Assembly (NCBI GenBank): GCA_903938955.1
Contig: CAJAFJ010000354.1
Span: 1-14,140 of the forward strand
Direction: 5' to 3'
DNA length: 14,140 nt
Source of the DNA: an uncultured beta proteobacterium
Lineage (GTDB): Bacteria > Pseudomonadota > Gammaproteobacteria > Burkholderiales > Burkholderiaceae
The notes beneath the pieces are model-generated. The model did not search any database. It had not been told where the DNA came from and saw nothing but the letters and a program-made list of their open reading frames with translations. Each line of letters opens with the position of its first letter. The first letter of the stretch is position 1. This document shows, piece after piece, positions 7,166 to 14,140 of the stretch. A program made the translations under genes and the position numbers.

Positions 7166-8686
7166 CGGGTGGCCGGACTGGTACAGCGCCCAACCGGCGC
7201 CCTCGTAAAACAGCGTCCAGCCTGGCAAGCTGTTCGTCAAGACATCCCCCTTGTTGGCGACAAACCAGTTGCCCGGCACCACACCGGCCGGGGCCAGGGC
7301 CGCGGGCAACTGCAGCACCTGGGCCGCCTGCGGGTCAAAGTCAGCGCCTTCAAACAACTCGCGTTGCCAGCCGTCACGGGCGGTTTGGCGCAAGGCCGGC
7401 CAGTTGGCCAGCACGACCAGCGGCTTGTTGGTCTGGGCATAAAACGGTAAATCGTAAGGATACGACCCGGACACGTACACGGTGTCCGACGGCCGGGCCG
7501 CGCAGGCCAGCACCTGGGCCACGTCTTGCGTGCGACTGGCGCGGGTGAGCGGGCCGATCTGCATCACGAACGCCAGCGCCAGACCGATATTGAGCAGGCA
7601 CAGCCCGACAAACACCTTGCCGGCAGAGGCCCGGTGCGCCATTGCGCGCTCCCAACCCAGCGCCGACAACAGCGCCAGCGCTGGCATGACCGGCAAGATA
7701 TAGCCCACCAGCTTGGAGTTGGGAATGGAGAAAAACACGGTGATGGTGAGCAGCCAGATCCAGCACAGACTCCACCATTCCGGAGCCATCAACGGCGCCG
7801 TCTCAAGCATCACCCCCATGGCACTGCGCACTTTGCGGCGCACCAGATTGAGTGCAAAAAACACCCACGGAAACAACAGCAAGACCAGCGACAACAGGTA
7901 AAACCAGCCCGGCCGCGCGTTGTTGAACGTGGTGGCGGTGTAGCGGTTGAACTGCTGGCCAATGAACATGTAATTGAACAACTCAGGGTACTTTTGCTGG
8001 GCCATGACAAACCACGGCAGCGCCACCAGCCCAAACAGCGCCAGGCCAGTGAACCACGGCAGGTACAGGATTTTCTTGAACTGGCGCGTCCAGATCAGCC
8101 AGACAAAAATCACCATGCCCGGCAGCGCGATGCCGATCAGCCCCTTGCCCAGCATGGCCAACGCGCAGGCGACAAAGCCCCAGCGCGCCAGCGCTGCGTT
8201 GGGTTTGTCACCGGCCATGAAGGCAAACGCAAAACACCAGATCGCCACACCAATCCACGAGGCCACCAGCATGTCGTGGTTGATGTACTGGCCCCCCACC
8301 AAAAAGGCCATGCTGGCGCCCAGCATGGCACCGGCGCGGCGGGCGATCAGCTCGGTGCTGATGCGGCGCGCCGACAGGTACAGCGCCACCATCATCAGCC
8401 CCACATGCAGCGCGGGCACCAGGCGCAAGGCCACAGCGTTGACGCCAAAGGTGGCCAGCGACATCGCTTCCAGCCAATGCAGCAGGGGCGGTTTGTGGAA
8501 GAACGGAATGCCGTTGAGACGCGGCGTGAGCCAGTCGCCGCTTTGCAGCATCCAGCGGCCAATTTCGCCGTAGCGGCCTTCGTCGGGCACGGCCAGCGGT
8601 CGCAGGGACGCCAGCAACAACAGCACCAGCCAGAGGGCGGCCAGGGTCAGCCAGGATTTTTGTCGGTCGGTCAGGGTTTTATTCAC
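7094..8686 (-). CDS. ArnT-like lipid A glycosyltransferase (GT83/PMT-type)
   Basis: 530-residue polytopic inner-membrane protein, close in length to E. coli ArnT (about 550). The first periplasmic loop carries the family hallmark: VPDEGRYGEIGRWMLQSGDWLTPRLNG (33-59), where the acidic pair D35-E36 matches the catalytic region of ArnT/PMT enzymes. IPFFHKPPLLHWLEAM follows. About a dozen hydrophobic helices come next, then a soluble periplasmic C-terminal part (about 385-515). ArnT enzymes take a sugar from undecaprenyl phosphate on the periplasmic side and attach it to lipid A phosphate; homologues use aminoarabinose, galactosamine or glucosamine. The YdjC-like deacetylase gene ends 9 bp upstream, so the two form an operon. 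The last residues (GHPLPAKGPEPAEQ...) are hydrophilic, unlike the family, and lie in the overlap with gtrA. Sugar and acceptor are inferred. Confidence 0.88.
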   Translation of the reverse strand: MNKTLTDRQKSWLTLAALWLVLLLLASLRPLAVPDEGRYGEIGRWMLQSGDWLTPRLNGIPFFHKPPLLHWLEAMSLATFGVNAVALRLVPALHVGLMMVALYLSARRISTELIARRAGAMLGASMAFLVGGQYINHDMLVASWIGVAIWCFAFAFMAGDKPNAALARWGFVACALAMLGKGLIGIALPGMVIFVWLIWTRQFKKILYLPWFTGLALFGLVALPWFVMAQQKYPELFNYMFIGQQFNRYTATTFNNARPGWFYLLSLVLLLFPWVFFALNLVRRKVRSAMGVMLETAPLMAPEWWSLCWIWLLTITVFFSIPNSKLVGYILPVMPALALLSALGWERAMAHRASAGKVFVGLCLLNIGLALAFVMQIGPLTRASRTQDVAQVLACAARPSDTVYVSGSYPYDLPFYAQTNKPLVVLANWPALRQTARDGWQRELFEGADFDPQAAQVLQLPAALAPAGVVPGNWFVANKGDVLTNSLPGWTLFYEGAGWALYQSGHPLPAKGPEPAEQKGLPGCKHQGDK

Positions 8687-8695
8687 CGGCGGATT

Positions 8696-9532
8696 CTAGT
8701 GCGCGTCCAGCGCACCATAACGCGCAAGCTTCACGCCCGCCGTGGCCAGTGCCAGGGGGAAATCATCACCGTTCAGGTAGTCAAACTCCTGGGCGCGGGC
8801 AGTGCCGATAGCGTCGCCCGGCTCAGCATGGATGGCCGGATGGCACATGATGATGCTGCCCGCGGGCGCCTCTTTCAGCCAGCTCGCCATCAGCCCGGCA
8901 TAGCGTTCAGCATTGCCGGAGAAGTCGTAGATGCCCGACAGGGCGATCGCCCCGGTCAGGCCTTCACGTGTCGCACTCTTTTCGAGCGCCGACGCACCCA
9001 TGGCCGCAATCACCCGGGCCTTGAGGTCGGCGGGGCCAGGGGGGGCGCGTGAGATTCGCAAATACGGCTTCGGGTCTTGGCGGCCATAGCGGCTGGCCAG
9101 CGCCTGCACCAGCGCGCCGCGGATACCGGCAAACTGCTGCACATGCTGGTGGCCGTCCACGTAGTCGGGCGGCGCTTGCCAGTGGGTCTCGAAAGCATCC
9201 AACTGACGCTCAATCACGGCCCGTGCTGCCACGGTGTCAAAGCCGCCCAAAGCCGCCTTGAGCATGGCCTGGCCCAACGACAGACCGTGCCCGCTGGCCA
9301 CGGCAAACTCACTGGTCCAGTCCAGGTGCAGCCCCACGTCGAGGCGTCCGCGCAAGTCGTGCAACAACGCCACATCCTGCGCCCAACGCGGCGACAAGAC
9401 CATGGCGCTGGTGCCGCTGATGCGGCCCCGAGCGGCCAGTTGGGCAATGCCCCGCGAAGCGCTTTCATGCACGGCGAAGTCGTCGGCGCACAGAATCACG
9501 CCTTTCAGGCTCTGCTCACCACGGGTCATCAT
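8696..9532 (-). CDS. YdjC/ChbG/HpnK-family deacetylase (NaxD/LgmC-like)
   Basis: 278-residue protein with the YdjC fold signatures: VILCADDFAVHE (12-23; D17/D18), VGLHLDWTSEF (66-76; H69), YVDGHQHVQQF (124-134; D126, H128, H130) and SIIMCHPAI (226-234). Members remove acetyl groups from N-acetylated sugars; NaxD of Francisella deacetylates undecaprenyl-phosphate-GalNAc before an ArnT homologue transfers it to lipid A. The ArnT-like gene follows after 9 bp, which strongly suggests the same role. ATG 9532 is chosen because GGAAAG at 9537-9542 precedes it and it forms an ATGA overlap with the LysR stop (TGA 9531-9529); the longer frame to 9544 would begin with TTG. The DGHQHV segment is followed by Gln132, where many relatives have His, so activity should not be taken for granted. 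Confidence 0.85.
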   Translation of the reverse strand: MMTRGEQSLKGVILCADDFAVHESASRGIAQLAARGRISGTSAMVLSPRWAQDVALLHDLRGRLDVGLHLDWTSEFAVASGHGLSLGQAMLKAALGGFDTVAARAVIERQLDAFETHWQAPPDYVDGHQHVQQFAGIRGALVQALASRYGRQDPKPYLRISRAPPGPADLKARVIAAMGASALEKSATREGLTGAIALSGIYDFSGNAERYAGLMASWLKEAPAGSIIMCHPAIHAEPGDAIGTARAQEFDYLNGDDFPLALATAGVKLARYGALDAH

Positions 9533-10450
9533 TGAGCTTTCCAAAACCCAGGCTGGGCGTAATGGTGCTTGAGGTAATCAATCCACAAGCGCACGCGCAA
9601 GGGCAAATGCCGGGCATGGGGGAACACCGCGTAAATGCCGTTGGACGGCGCGGCAAAGTCTTCCAGCACCGCCACCAACTGGCCTGCTGCAATCTCGGCT
9701 GCAACCTCCCAGGTGCTGCGCCAGGCAATGCCATAACCGGCCAGACACCAATCGTGCAACACTTGGCCGTCGGAGCAGTCCAGCGGGCCGCCGGGCTTCA
9801 AAATGGATAAGTTCCGTGCCCTCCCCTTTGGGCACCTTGAAGGCCCAGCCGCGGTTTTGCGAGGCATCGCTGGACAGGGTCAGGCAGTCAAAGCGCGACA
9901 AATCGCCGGGGTGGGCCGGGATGCCGTGGTGTCTGAGGTAGGTCGGCGTGGCCACGCACAGGCGGCGGTTGTCGGCCAGACGCACGCTGACCAGGGACGA
10001 ATCCGGCATGTCGCCCAGGCGCACGGCGCAGTCAAAGCCCTCACCGGCCAGGTCCACCACCCGCTCGCTCAGGCTCAAAGAGATCGTCACCTCGGGGTGC
10101 AGCTCCCGAAAACGCGGCACCAGCGGCGCCACATGGCGGCGCCCGAAACCGGCCGGGGCGGTGATGCGCATGTGCCCGCTGGCCTTGACGCCGCCCGCGG
10201 TCACGCTGGCCTCGGCATTCGCCAAATCGGCCAGCAGGCGCTGGCAATCTTCCAGAAACGCGCTGCCCTCGTGCGTCAGCGACAGGCGCCGGGTGGTGCG
10301 CACCAGCAGCTTGACGCCCAGCCGGTCTTCCAGCGCATCCAGCCGACGGCCGACGATCGCGGGCGCCACGCCCTCGGCCAGTGCGGCGGCCGTCAGGCTG
10401 CCCCGGGTGGCGACGGAGACGAAGGATTCGAGTTGTTTCAGCTTGCTCAT
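9529..10450 (-). pseudogene. LysR-family regulator with a one-base frameshift
   Basis: From ATG 10450 the frame encodes a LysR winged helix-turn-helix (about 1-60, FVSVATRGSLTAAALAEGVAPAIVGRRLDALEDRLGV). The LysR substrate domain follows through about residue 208 (HMRITAPAGFGRRHVAPLVPRF, GDMPDSSLVSVRL, NRGWAFKVPKG). After that the frame turns into a non-LysR Arg-rich tail. The expected end (ILKPGGPLDCSDG, AGYGIAWRSTWEVAAEIAAGQLV, PSNGIYAVFPHARHLPLRVRLWIDYLKHHY) continues in the neighbouring frame and stops at 9529. The span is 922 bp, that is 3 x 307 + 1. Removing one G from the GGGG run (plus-strand CCCC 9823-9826) restores a 306-residue protein of normal length. It is a true mutation, a phase variant or a sequencing error. 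It sits in an operon ahead of the deacetylase gene. Confidence 0.85.
9537..9542 (-). promoter_or_regulatory. Ribosome binding site of the YdjC-like gene
   Basis: GGAAAG on the minus strand lies 4 nt before ATG 9532 and 7 nt before the next ATG at 9529. It sits within the last codons of the LysR gene, supporting coupled translation and ruling against the TTG start at 9544. Confidence 0.6.
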
Positions 10451-10474
10451 GGGAAGAAATCAGCGGTGAGGCGA

Positions 10475-10696
10475 TCAGCCTTTTTTGCTCCCAATCACCA
10501 ACAAAACGCCCCCGATCACGATGGCGCCAATGCCGGCCCAGACCGGCACGTTGACCGTTTCTTTTTCTTTGACCGAGAGCTCCAAGGGGCCGAGTTTGAT
10601 CGCGGTGGTGTCCTTGGTGTAGCTGAAGCCACCATAGACCAGCCCCAGCGTGCCAGCCACGATGAGCGCGAGTGCGACGAGTTTGATTGCGTTCAC
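10475..10696 (-). CDS. Small DUF3185-like membrane protein
   Basis: 73-residue protein with two hydrophobic helices (about 4-23, IKLVALALIVAGTLGLVYGG, and about 50-68, VPVWAGIGAIVIGGVLLVIG). They flank a polar loop (SYTKDTTAIKLGPLELSVKEKETVN), and the protein ends GSKKG. The LVYGGFSYTK and LGPLELSVKEKETVN segments are what I associate with DUF3185, a family of unknown function. The start is GTG 10696, set by a good Shine-Dalgarno (GGAGG, minus strand 10708-10704) 7 nt upstream; a longer frame back to 10972 runs through the CoA-transferase gene and is rejected. The LysR gene starts 24 bp downstream, so the small protein, regulator, deacetylase and ArnT-like enzyme may share one transcript. A functional link to the envelope genes is possible but unproven. 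Confidence 0.72.
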   Translation of the reverse strand: MNAIKLVALALIVAGTLGLVYGGFSYTKDTTAIKLGPLELSVKEKETVNVPVWAGIGAIVIGGVLLVIGSKKG

Positions 10697-10703
10697 AGGA
10701 ATG

Positions 10704-10708
10704 CCTCC
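10704..10708 (-). promoter_or_regulatory. Shine-Dalgarno deciding the GTG start of the DUF3185-like gene
   Basis: GGAGG on the minus strand sits 7 nt upstream of GTG 10696. No ATG is available at a similar position, so this site fixes the unusual start codon. Confidence 0.7.
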
Positions 10709-10790
10709 GGTTGGCTTGACCCAAACCTCAAAACCAGCGGCTTCAAGGTGGGTAAGACGAAAGAAATTAAAGCACAGCGGCATCGACGGC

Positions 10791-11999
10791 TCAGCCGACG
10801 GCGCGCGCCAGCCGCAGCGCGTCGATGGCGTCCGGGCTGTAACCCAGTGCCGCCAGCAATTCAGCGGTGTGCTGACCCAGCGTCGGCGGGTGCAGGCGCA
10901 CCCCGAGGCGCTGGCCGTCCATGGTGAAGGGGAACAGCGTGGTTTGCGCGGTTTGCCCGGCGCGTGCACCATCGGGCAGCGTGATGTCGGCCAGGCCGCC
11001 GGTGGCTTTTAAATGCGGGTCATCGAACAGCTCGTCGGGCTTGCGGATCGGCGCGAAGGGCAAGTCACGCGATTCCAACAAAGCGGCCAACTCAGCCGCG
11101 CTACGTTGAGCCAGGCGCTCGCGCAGGATCGGCAGCAGCGTGGCACGCTCGCGCACCCGGTCGTTGTTGCTGGCGTATTTCGGATCAAGCTGGAGGTCAG
11201 CCAGCCCCAGCGCATCACAAAACGTCAGCCACTGTGCATCGCTCACGGCCGCCAGAAATATCTGCTCGCCGTCCTTCACTGTGAACACGTCGTACACCGC
11301 CCAGGGCGAGATGCGCGCCGGCATGGGCGCGGCGGGCTGGCCGGTCATGGCGTACTGCAGCATGTGCTGGCCGACCAGAAACACGTTGTTCTCGAACAGC
11401 GCGCTTTGCACTTCCTGCCCTTTGCCAGTGATGCCGCGCTGGATCAAGGCGCCCAGCGTGCCAATGGCGCCAAACATGCCGCCCATGATGTCGTTGACAC
11501 TGGTGCCGGCGCGCAGCGGGTCACCGGGGCGCCCGGTCATGTAGGCCAGGCCACCCATCATCTGCACCACCTCATCCAGTGCGGTGCGGTTCTCGTAAGG
11601 GCCGGGCAAAAAACCTTTGTGGCTGACGTAGATCAGGCGTTCGTTCACTTTTGACAGCGACGCGTAGTCCAGGCCATATTTCGCCATGGTGCCGGGCTTG
11701 AAGTTCTCGGCCACCACGTCAGCGGAGGCGGCCAACTGGCGTGCCACCTCGGCGCCCTCGGGGTTGTGCAGGTCAATCGCGATGCTCTTTTTGTTGCGGT
11801 TGAACATGGGAAAGAAACCAGCCCCGGCGCCCAATAAATGCCGCGTGCGGTCGCCGTCCATCGGCTCGACCTTGATGACTTCGGCGCCCATGTCGGCCAG
11901 CACCATGCCGCAGGTGGGGCCCATGACCATGTGGGTGAATTCGACGACGCGCAGACCCGCAAGGGGCAAGGGTTTTGAGGCTGGAGCGGGGTGGTTCAT
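10791..11999 (-). CDS. Family III CoA-transferase (CaiB/BaiF)
   Basis: 402-residue cytosolic enzyme, the usual length for class III CoA-transferases, which swap CoA between a CoA thioester and a free carboxylic acid through an aspartyl intermediate. Visible motifs are LAGLRVVEFTHMVMGPTCGMVLADMGAEVIKVEP (13-46), GDRTRHL (49-55), NRNKKSIAIDLHNPEG (68-82), VVAENFKPGTMAKYGLDY (95-112) and ENRTALDEVVQMMGGLAYMTG (136-156), where Asp142 is the likely catalytic aspartate. The tail (LHPPTLGQHTAELLAALGY) is also standard. ATG 11999 starts just before the fold; the frame could extend to a GTG at 12092, but those residues are not family-like. The substrate cannot be told from sequence: formyl-, succinyl-, carnitine- and mesaconyl-CoA enzymes all look alike at this level. 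It is divergent from the haloacid dehalogenase gene. Confidence 0.9.
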   Translation of the reverse strand: MNHPAPASKPLPLAGLRVVEFTHMVMGPTCGMVLADMGAEVIKVEPMDGDRTRHLLGAGAGFFPMFNRNKKSIAIDLHNPEGAEVARQLAASADVVAENFKPGTMAKYGLDYASLSKVNERLIYVSHKGFLPGPYENRTALDEVVQMMGGLAYMTGRPGDPLRAGTSVNDIMGGMFGAIGTLGALIQRGITGKGQEVQSALFENNVFLVGQHMLQYAMTGQPAAPMPARISPWAVYDVFTVKDGEQIFLAAVSDAQWLTFCDALGLADLQLDPKYASNNDRVRERATLLPILRERLAQRSAAELAALLESRDLPFAPIRKPDELFDDPHLKATGGLADITLPDGARAGQTAQTTLFPFTMDGQRLGVRLHPPTLGQHTAELLAALGYSPDAIDALRLARAVG

Positions 12000-12192
12000 G
12001 GTGCTGGTTTGAATTGGCGGGGCAAAAATGCCTTGGTTGGCCCCCACTTTAACGCCCCGCCGCGCCAGCGCTTCAGCCATAGCGGGCACCACCGGGCCAT
12101 GACGCGCACTTTTTTATTACCTCTCTTTTTGTCATAGATAACCAGATTGATTGGCTATTAATCAACAGGCATGTCTCGAATAAAGTAAAGCC
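12000..12192. promoter_or_regulatory. Divergent promoter region with an inverted repeat
   Basis: This 193-bp region separates the CoA-transferase and dehalogenase genes. Its right half (about 12110-12185) is clearly A/T-rich. It holds the perfect inverted repeat TTGATT-N7-AATCAA at 12147-12165, a plausible regulator site. Read leftward, the right arm is also TTGATT (12165-12160), with GTTATC 17 bp further on, a possible but poor sigma-70 promoter. No strong Shine-Dalgarno is seen at either start. Confidence 0.5.
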
Positions 12193-12939
12193 ATGCTTAA
12201 AACCAGCGCCCCCGCCCCTCACAAATTCAAACCGGCCCGGTTTGAGGCGCCGCGCGCGGTGTTGTTTGATGCCTACGGCACCTTGTTTGATGTCTACAGC
12301 GTGGGCCTGCTAGCCGAGCAATTGTTTCCCGGTCACGGTCAGGCCCTGAGCGTGCTGTGGCGCGACAAGCAAATTGAATACACGCGCCTGGTGACCACCT
12401 GCAACCACGGCGCGCACTACCAGCCATTTTGGGAGCTGACCCGCGCCGCGCTGCTGTACGCGATAAAGAAAATCACCGCCGGCACCGAAGCCACCGGGCC
12501 GTTTGACACGCAGCTTGAGCGGTTGATGAACGCCTACCGGTCCTTGAGCGCCTTCCCCGAAAACAAGGACGTGCTGACTGCGCTGAAGGCACGCGGCATC
12601 CCCACCGGCATTTTGAGCAACGCCGACCCGGCCATGCTGCAGCTGGCAGTCAAATCCTCCGGACTCGACGGCTTGCTGGACCACGTCATCAGCGTGGACC
12701 CGATCCGCAAATTCAAGACCCACCCCGACGCCTATGCGCTGGGCGAGCAGGCCACCGGACTGGCCGCACGGCAGATCGCGTTTGTCAGCAGCAACTCATG
12801 GGATGCGCTGGCCGCCACCTGGTACGGCTACCAGACGCTGTGGGTCAACCGCTACCAACTGCCGTTTGAAGAACTCGGCACGCCGCCCACCCGCACCGGC
12901 AGCAGCCTGCGTGATGTACTGGATTTTTTCCCGTCCTAA
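12193..12939 (+). CDS. L-2-haloacid dehalogenase, HAD type II
   Basis: 248-residue HAD-superfamily hydrolase that converts (S)-2-haloacids to (R)-2-hydroxyacids (for example chloroacetate to glycolate) through an aspartyl ester. Every active-site residue I recall from the well-studied Pseudomonas enzyme is present. With an offset of 16, D26 (D10), T30 (T14) and R57 (R41) match. With an offset of 24, S142 (S118), K175 (K151), Y181 (Y157), S199 (S175), N201 (N177) and D204 (D180) match. They lie in [34 protein letters not shown] and [12 protein letters not shown]. This separates it from phosphatases of the same superfamily. About 20 extra N-terminal residues ([18 protein letters not shown]) precede the fold. 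ATG 12193 is retained because no later in-frame start fits. glcB starts 67 bp downstream on the same strand, so the two may be co-transcribed. Confidence 0.92.
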   Translation: MLKTSAPAPHKFKPARFEAPRAVLFDAYGTLFDVYSVGLLAEQLFPGHGQALSVLWRDKQIEYTRLVTTCNHGAHYQPFWELTRAALLYAIKKITAGTEATGPFDTQLERLMNAYRSLSAFPENKDVLTALKARGIPTGILSNADPAMLQLAVKSSGLDGLLDHVISVDPIRKFKTHPDAYALGEQATGLAARQIAFVSSNSWDALAATWYGYQTLWVNRYQLPFEELGTPPTRTGSSLRDVLDFFPS

Positions 12940-13006
12940 CGACGCAGCTTTGTATCATTCACCCTGTTTTATTAGCCCACCTCCTCGTTTTAGGAAGCCC
13001 CTCACC

Positions 13007-14140
13007 ATGACCGAACGCACCGCCAAAAACCGCCTGCAAGTCGCGACCTCGCTGCTGCAATTCATCGACCAAAAAGTGCTGCCCGGCACCGGCGTCACAC
13101 CGGCCAAGTTCTGGAAAGGCTTTGATGCCATCGTGGCCGATCTGGCCCCGAAAAACATCGCCCTACTGGCCGAGCGTGACCGCCTGCAAACCGAGATGGA
13201 CGCCTGGCACACCGCCCACCCCGGCCCGATCACCGACATGCCCGCCTACCGCGCCTTTTTAGAGCAAATTGGCTACCTGGTGCCGAACCCGAAAAAGGTC
13301 AAAATCAGCACCACCAAGGTCGACGCCGAACTGGCCAAACAAGCCGGCCCGCAACTGGTGGTGCCGGTGCTCAACGCCCGCTACGCCCTGAACGCCGCCA
13401 ACGCCCGCTGGGGCAGCTTGTATGACGCGCTGTACGGCACCGACGTGCTGGACGAAGCCAAAGGCTGCGAAAAAGTCGGCAAAAAAGGCGGCTACAACCC
13501 CAAGCGCGGCGCCAAGGTCATCGAATACGCCCGTCACGTGCTGGACCAGACCGCACCGCTGCGCAAAGGCTCGCACGTTGACTCGGTGAGCTACCGCATT
13601 CGCGACGGAAAACTGGCCGTCAAACTGGCCGATGGCAGCAACACCAGCCTGAAAAACCCCGAGCAATTGGTCGGCTACCAAGGCGACAACAAAGACCCGT
13701 CCAGCGTGCTGTTTCTGCACAACGGCCTGCACCTTGATTTGCAAATCAACCGCGCCACCGCCATTGGCGCCAGCGACCCGGCTGGCGTCAGCGACCTGGT
13801 GCTGGAAGCCGCCCTGTCCACCATCCTCGACCTGGAAGACTCGGTGGCCGTGGTCGATGCCGACGACAAAGTGCTGGCCTACAGCAACTGGCTCGGCATT
13901 TTGCAAGGCACGCTGACCGAAGAAGTGGTCAAAGGCGACAAGGTCTTTACCCGTGGCCTGAACCCGGACCGCGTCTACACCGGCATCAAAACCAAGAAGG
14001 TCACACTGCACGGCCGCTCGCTCATGTTTGTGCGCAACGTCGGTCACTTGATGACCAACCCTGCCATCCTGTACAAAGGGGCTGACGGCAAAAACCACGA
14101 GATCCCTGAAGGCATCCTGGACGCGATGATCACCGTGACC
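13007..14140 (+). CDS. glcB: Malate synthase G, 5' portion (runs off the window)
   Basis: The first 378 codons of an enzyme of about 720 residues that condenses glyoxylate with acetyl-CoA to give malate in the glycolate/glyoxylate route. Recognised segments are the N-terminal clasp ([21 protein letters not shown]), [28 protein letters not shown] (119-146) and [19 protein letters not shown] (162-180). The barrel follows with [14 protein letters not shown] (276-289; Glu277), [15 protein letters not shown] and [19 protein letters not shown] (337-354; Arg343). Glu277 and Arg343 keep a constant offset of 5 from E. coli Glu272 and Arg338, the Mg2+ and catalytic residues. ATG 13007 has a clear Shine-Dalgarno (AGGAAG, 12992-12997). 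The frame is uninterrupted to the last base. The C-terminal acetyl-CoA-side catalytic Asp lies outside the window. Confidence 0.97.
   Translation, partial: MTERTAKNRLQVATSLLQFIDQKVLPGTGVTPAKFWKGFDAIVADLAPKNIALLAERDRLQTEMDAWHTAHPGPITDMPAYRAFLEQIGYLVPNPKKVKISTTKVDAELAKQAGPQLVVPVLNARYALNAANARWGSLYDALYGTDVLDEAKGCEKVGKKGGYNPKRGAKVIEYARHVLDQTAPLRKGSHVDSVSYRIRDGKLAVKLADGSNTSLKNPEQLVGYQGDNKDPSSVLFLHNGLHLDLQINRATAIGASDPAGVSDLVLEAALSTILDLEDSVAVVDADDKVLAYSNWLGILQGTLTEEVVKGDKVFTRGLNPDRVYTGIKTKKVTLHGRSLMFVRNVGHLMTNPAILYKGADGKNHEIPEGILDAMITVT

Noticed and set aside
7526..9052. Plus-strand open frame of 508 codons opposite the ArnT-like gene and the end of the deacetylase gene
   Set aside because: The product is Gln/His/Arg-rich with no domain. 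It spans two real minus-strand genes, as expected for a frame opposite hydrophobic coding sequence.
9803..10927. Plus-strand open frame of 374 codons opposite the LysR and DUF3185 genes
   Set aside because: It runs across three minus-strand genes and the gaps between them, with no start signal and no family resemblance.
12000..12092. N-terminal extension of the CoA-transferase to a GTG at 12092
   Set aside because: The added 31 residues do not resemble the family, and the fold begins right after ATG 11999.
13259..14098. Minus-strand open frame of 279 codons opposite glcB
   Set aside because: It is antisense to clearly recognised malate synthase G motifs, and its Val/Gln/Phe-rich composition has no recognisable fold.

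Overview
The window looks like a high-GC betaproteobacterial chromosome, most likely Burkholderiales/Comamonadaceae (Rhodoferax/Polaromonas-like). The reasons are codon use, the argS-SPOR gene pair, a malate synthase G gene, and proteins that read as typical of that group. This is a judgement from protein sequence, not a database result. I see no tRNA, rRNA or CRISPR array.

Layout. (a) 1-2368, minus strand: argS followed by a SPOR-domain membrane protein gene. The SPOR domain breaks off near position 120, and the sequence left of it is of different composition, so an insertion or rearrangement is likely there. (b) 2476-5255, plus strand: a small secreted DUF2946 protein and a TonB-dependent receptor of the OprC/NosA copper type, with a recognisable CxxxM plus HxM copper site. 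(c) 5334-5669: a psiF-like periplasmic repeat protein, followed by a strong hairpin/T-tract terminator. (d) 5781-9532: a polyprenyl-phosphate glycosyltransferase and a GtrA-type membrane protein on the plus strand meet, tail to tail with a 72-bp overlap, an ArnT-like lipid-A glycosyltransferase and a YdjC/ChbG-family deacetylase on the minus strand. (e) 9529-10696, minus strand: a LysR regulator with a one-base frameshift and a small DUF3185 membrane protein, lying directly upstream of the deacetylase gene in the same direction. (f) 10791-12939: a family III CoA-transferase and an L-2-haloacid dehalogenase, divergently transcribed across a 193-bp region holding a TTGATT-N7-AATCAA inverted repeat. 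(g) 13007-14140: the 5' half of glcB (malate synthase G), which continues past the window.

How the genes may work together. The four genes of region (d) match the logic of the Francisella FlmF2/NaxD/FlmK and Bordetella Lgm systems. A glycosyltransferase makes undecaprenyl-phosphate-N-acetylhexosamine, a YdjC-type enzyme deacetylates it, a small membrane protein may help it cross the membrane, and an ArnT-like enzyme transfers the amino sugar to lipid A. This is the most interesting system in the window. The copper receptor with DUF2946 forms a metal-uptake unit. Haloacid dehalogenase beside glcB suggests, more weakly, a route from haloacetate through glycolate and glyoxylate to malate.
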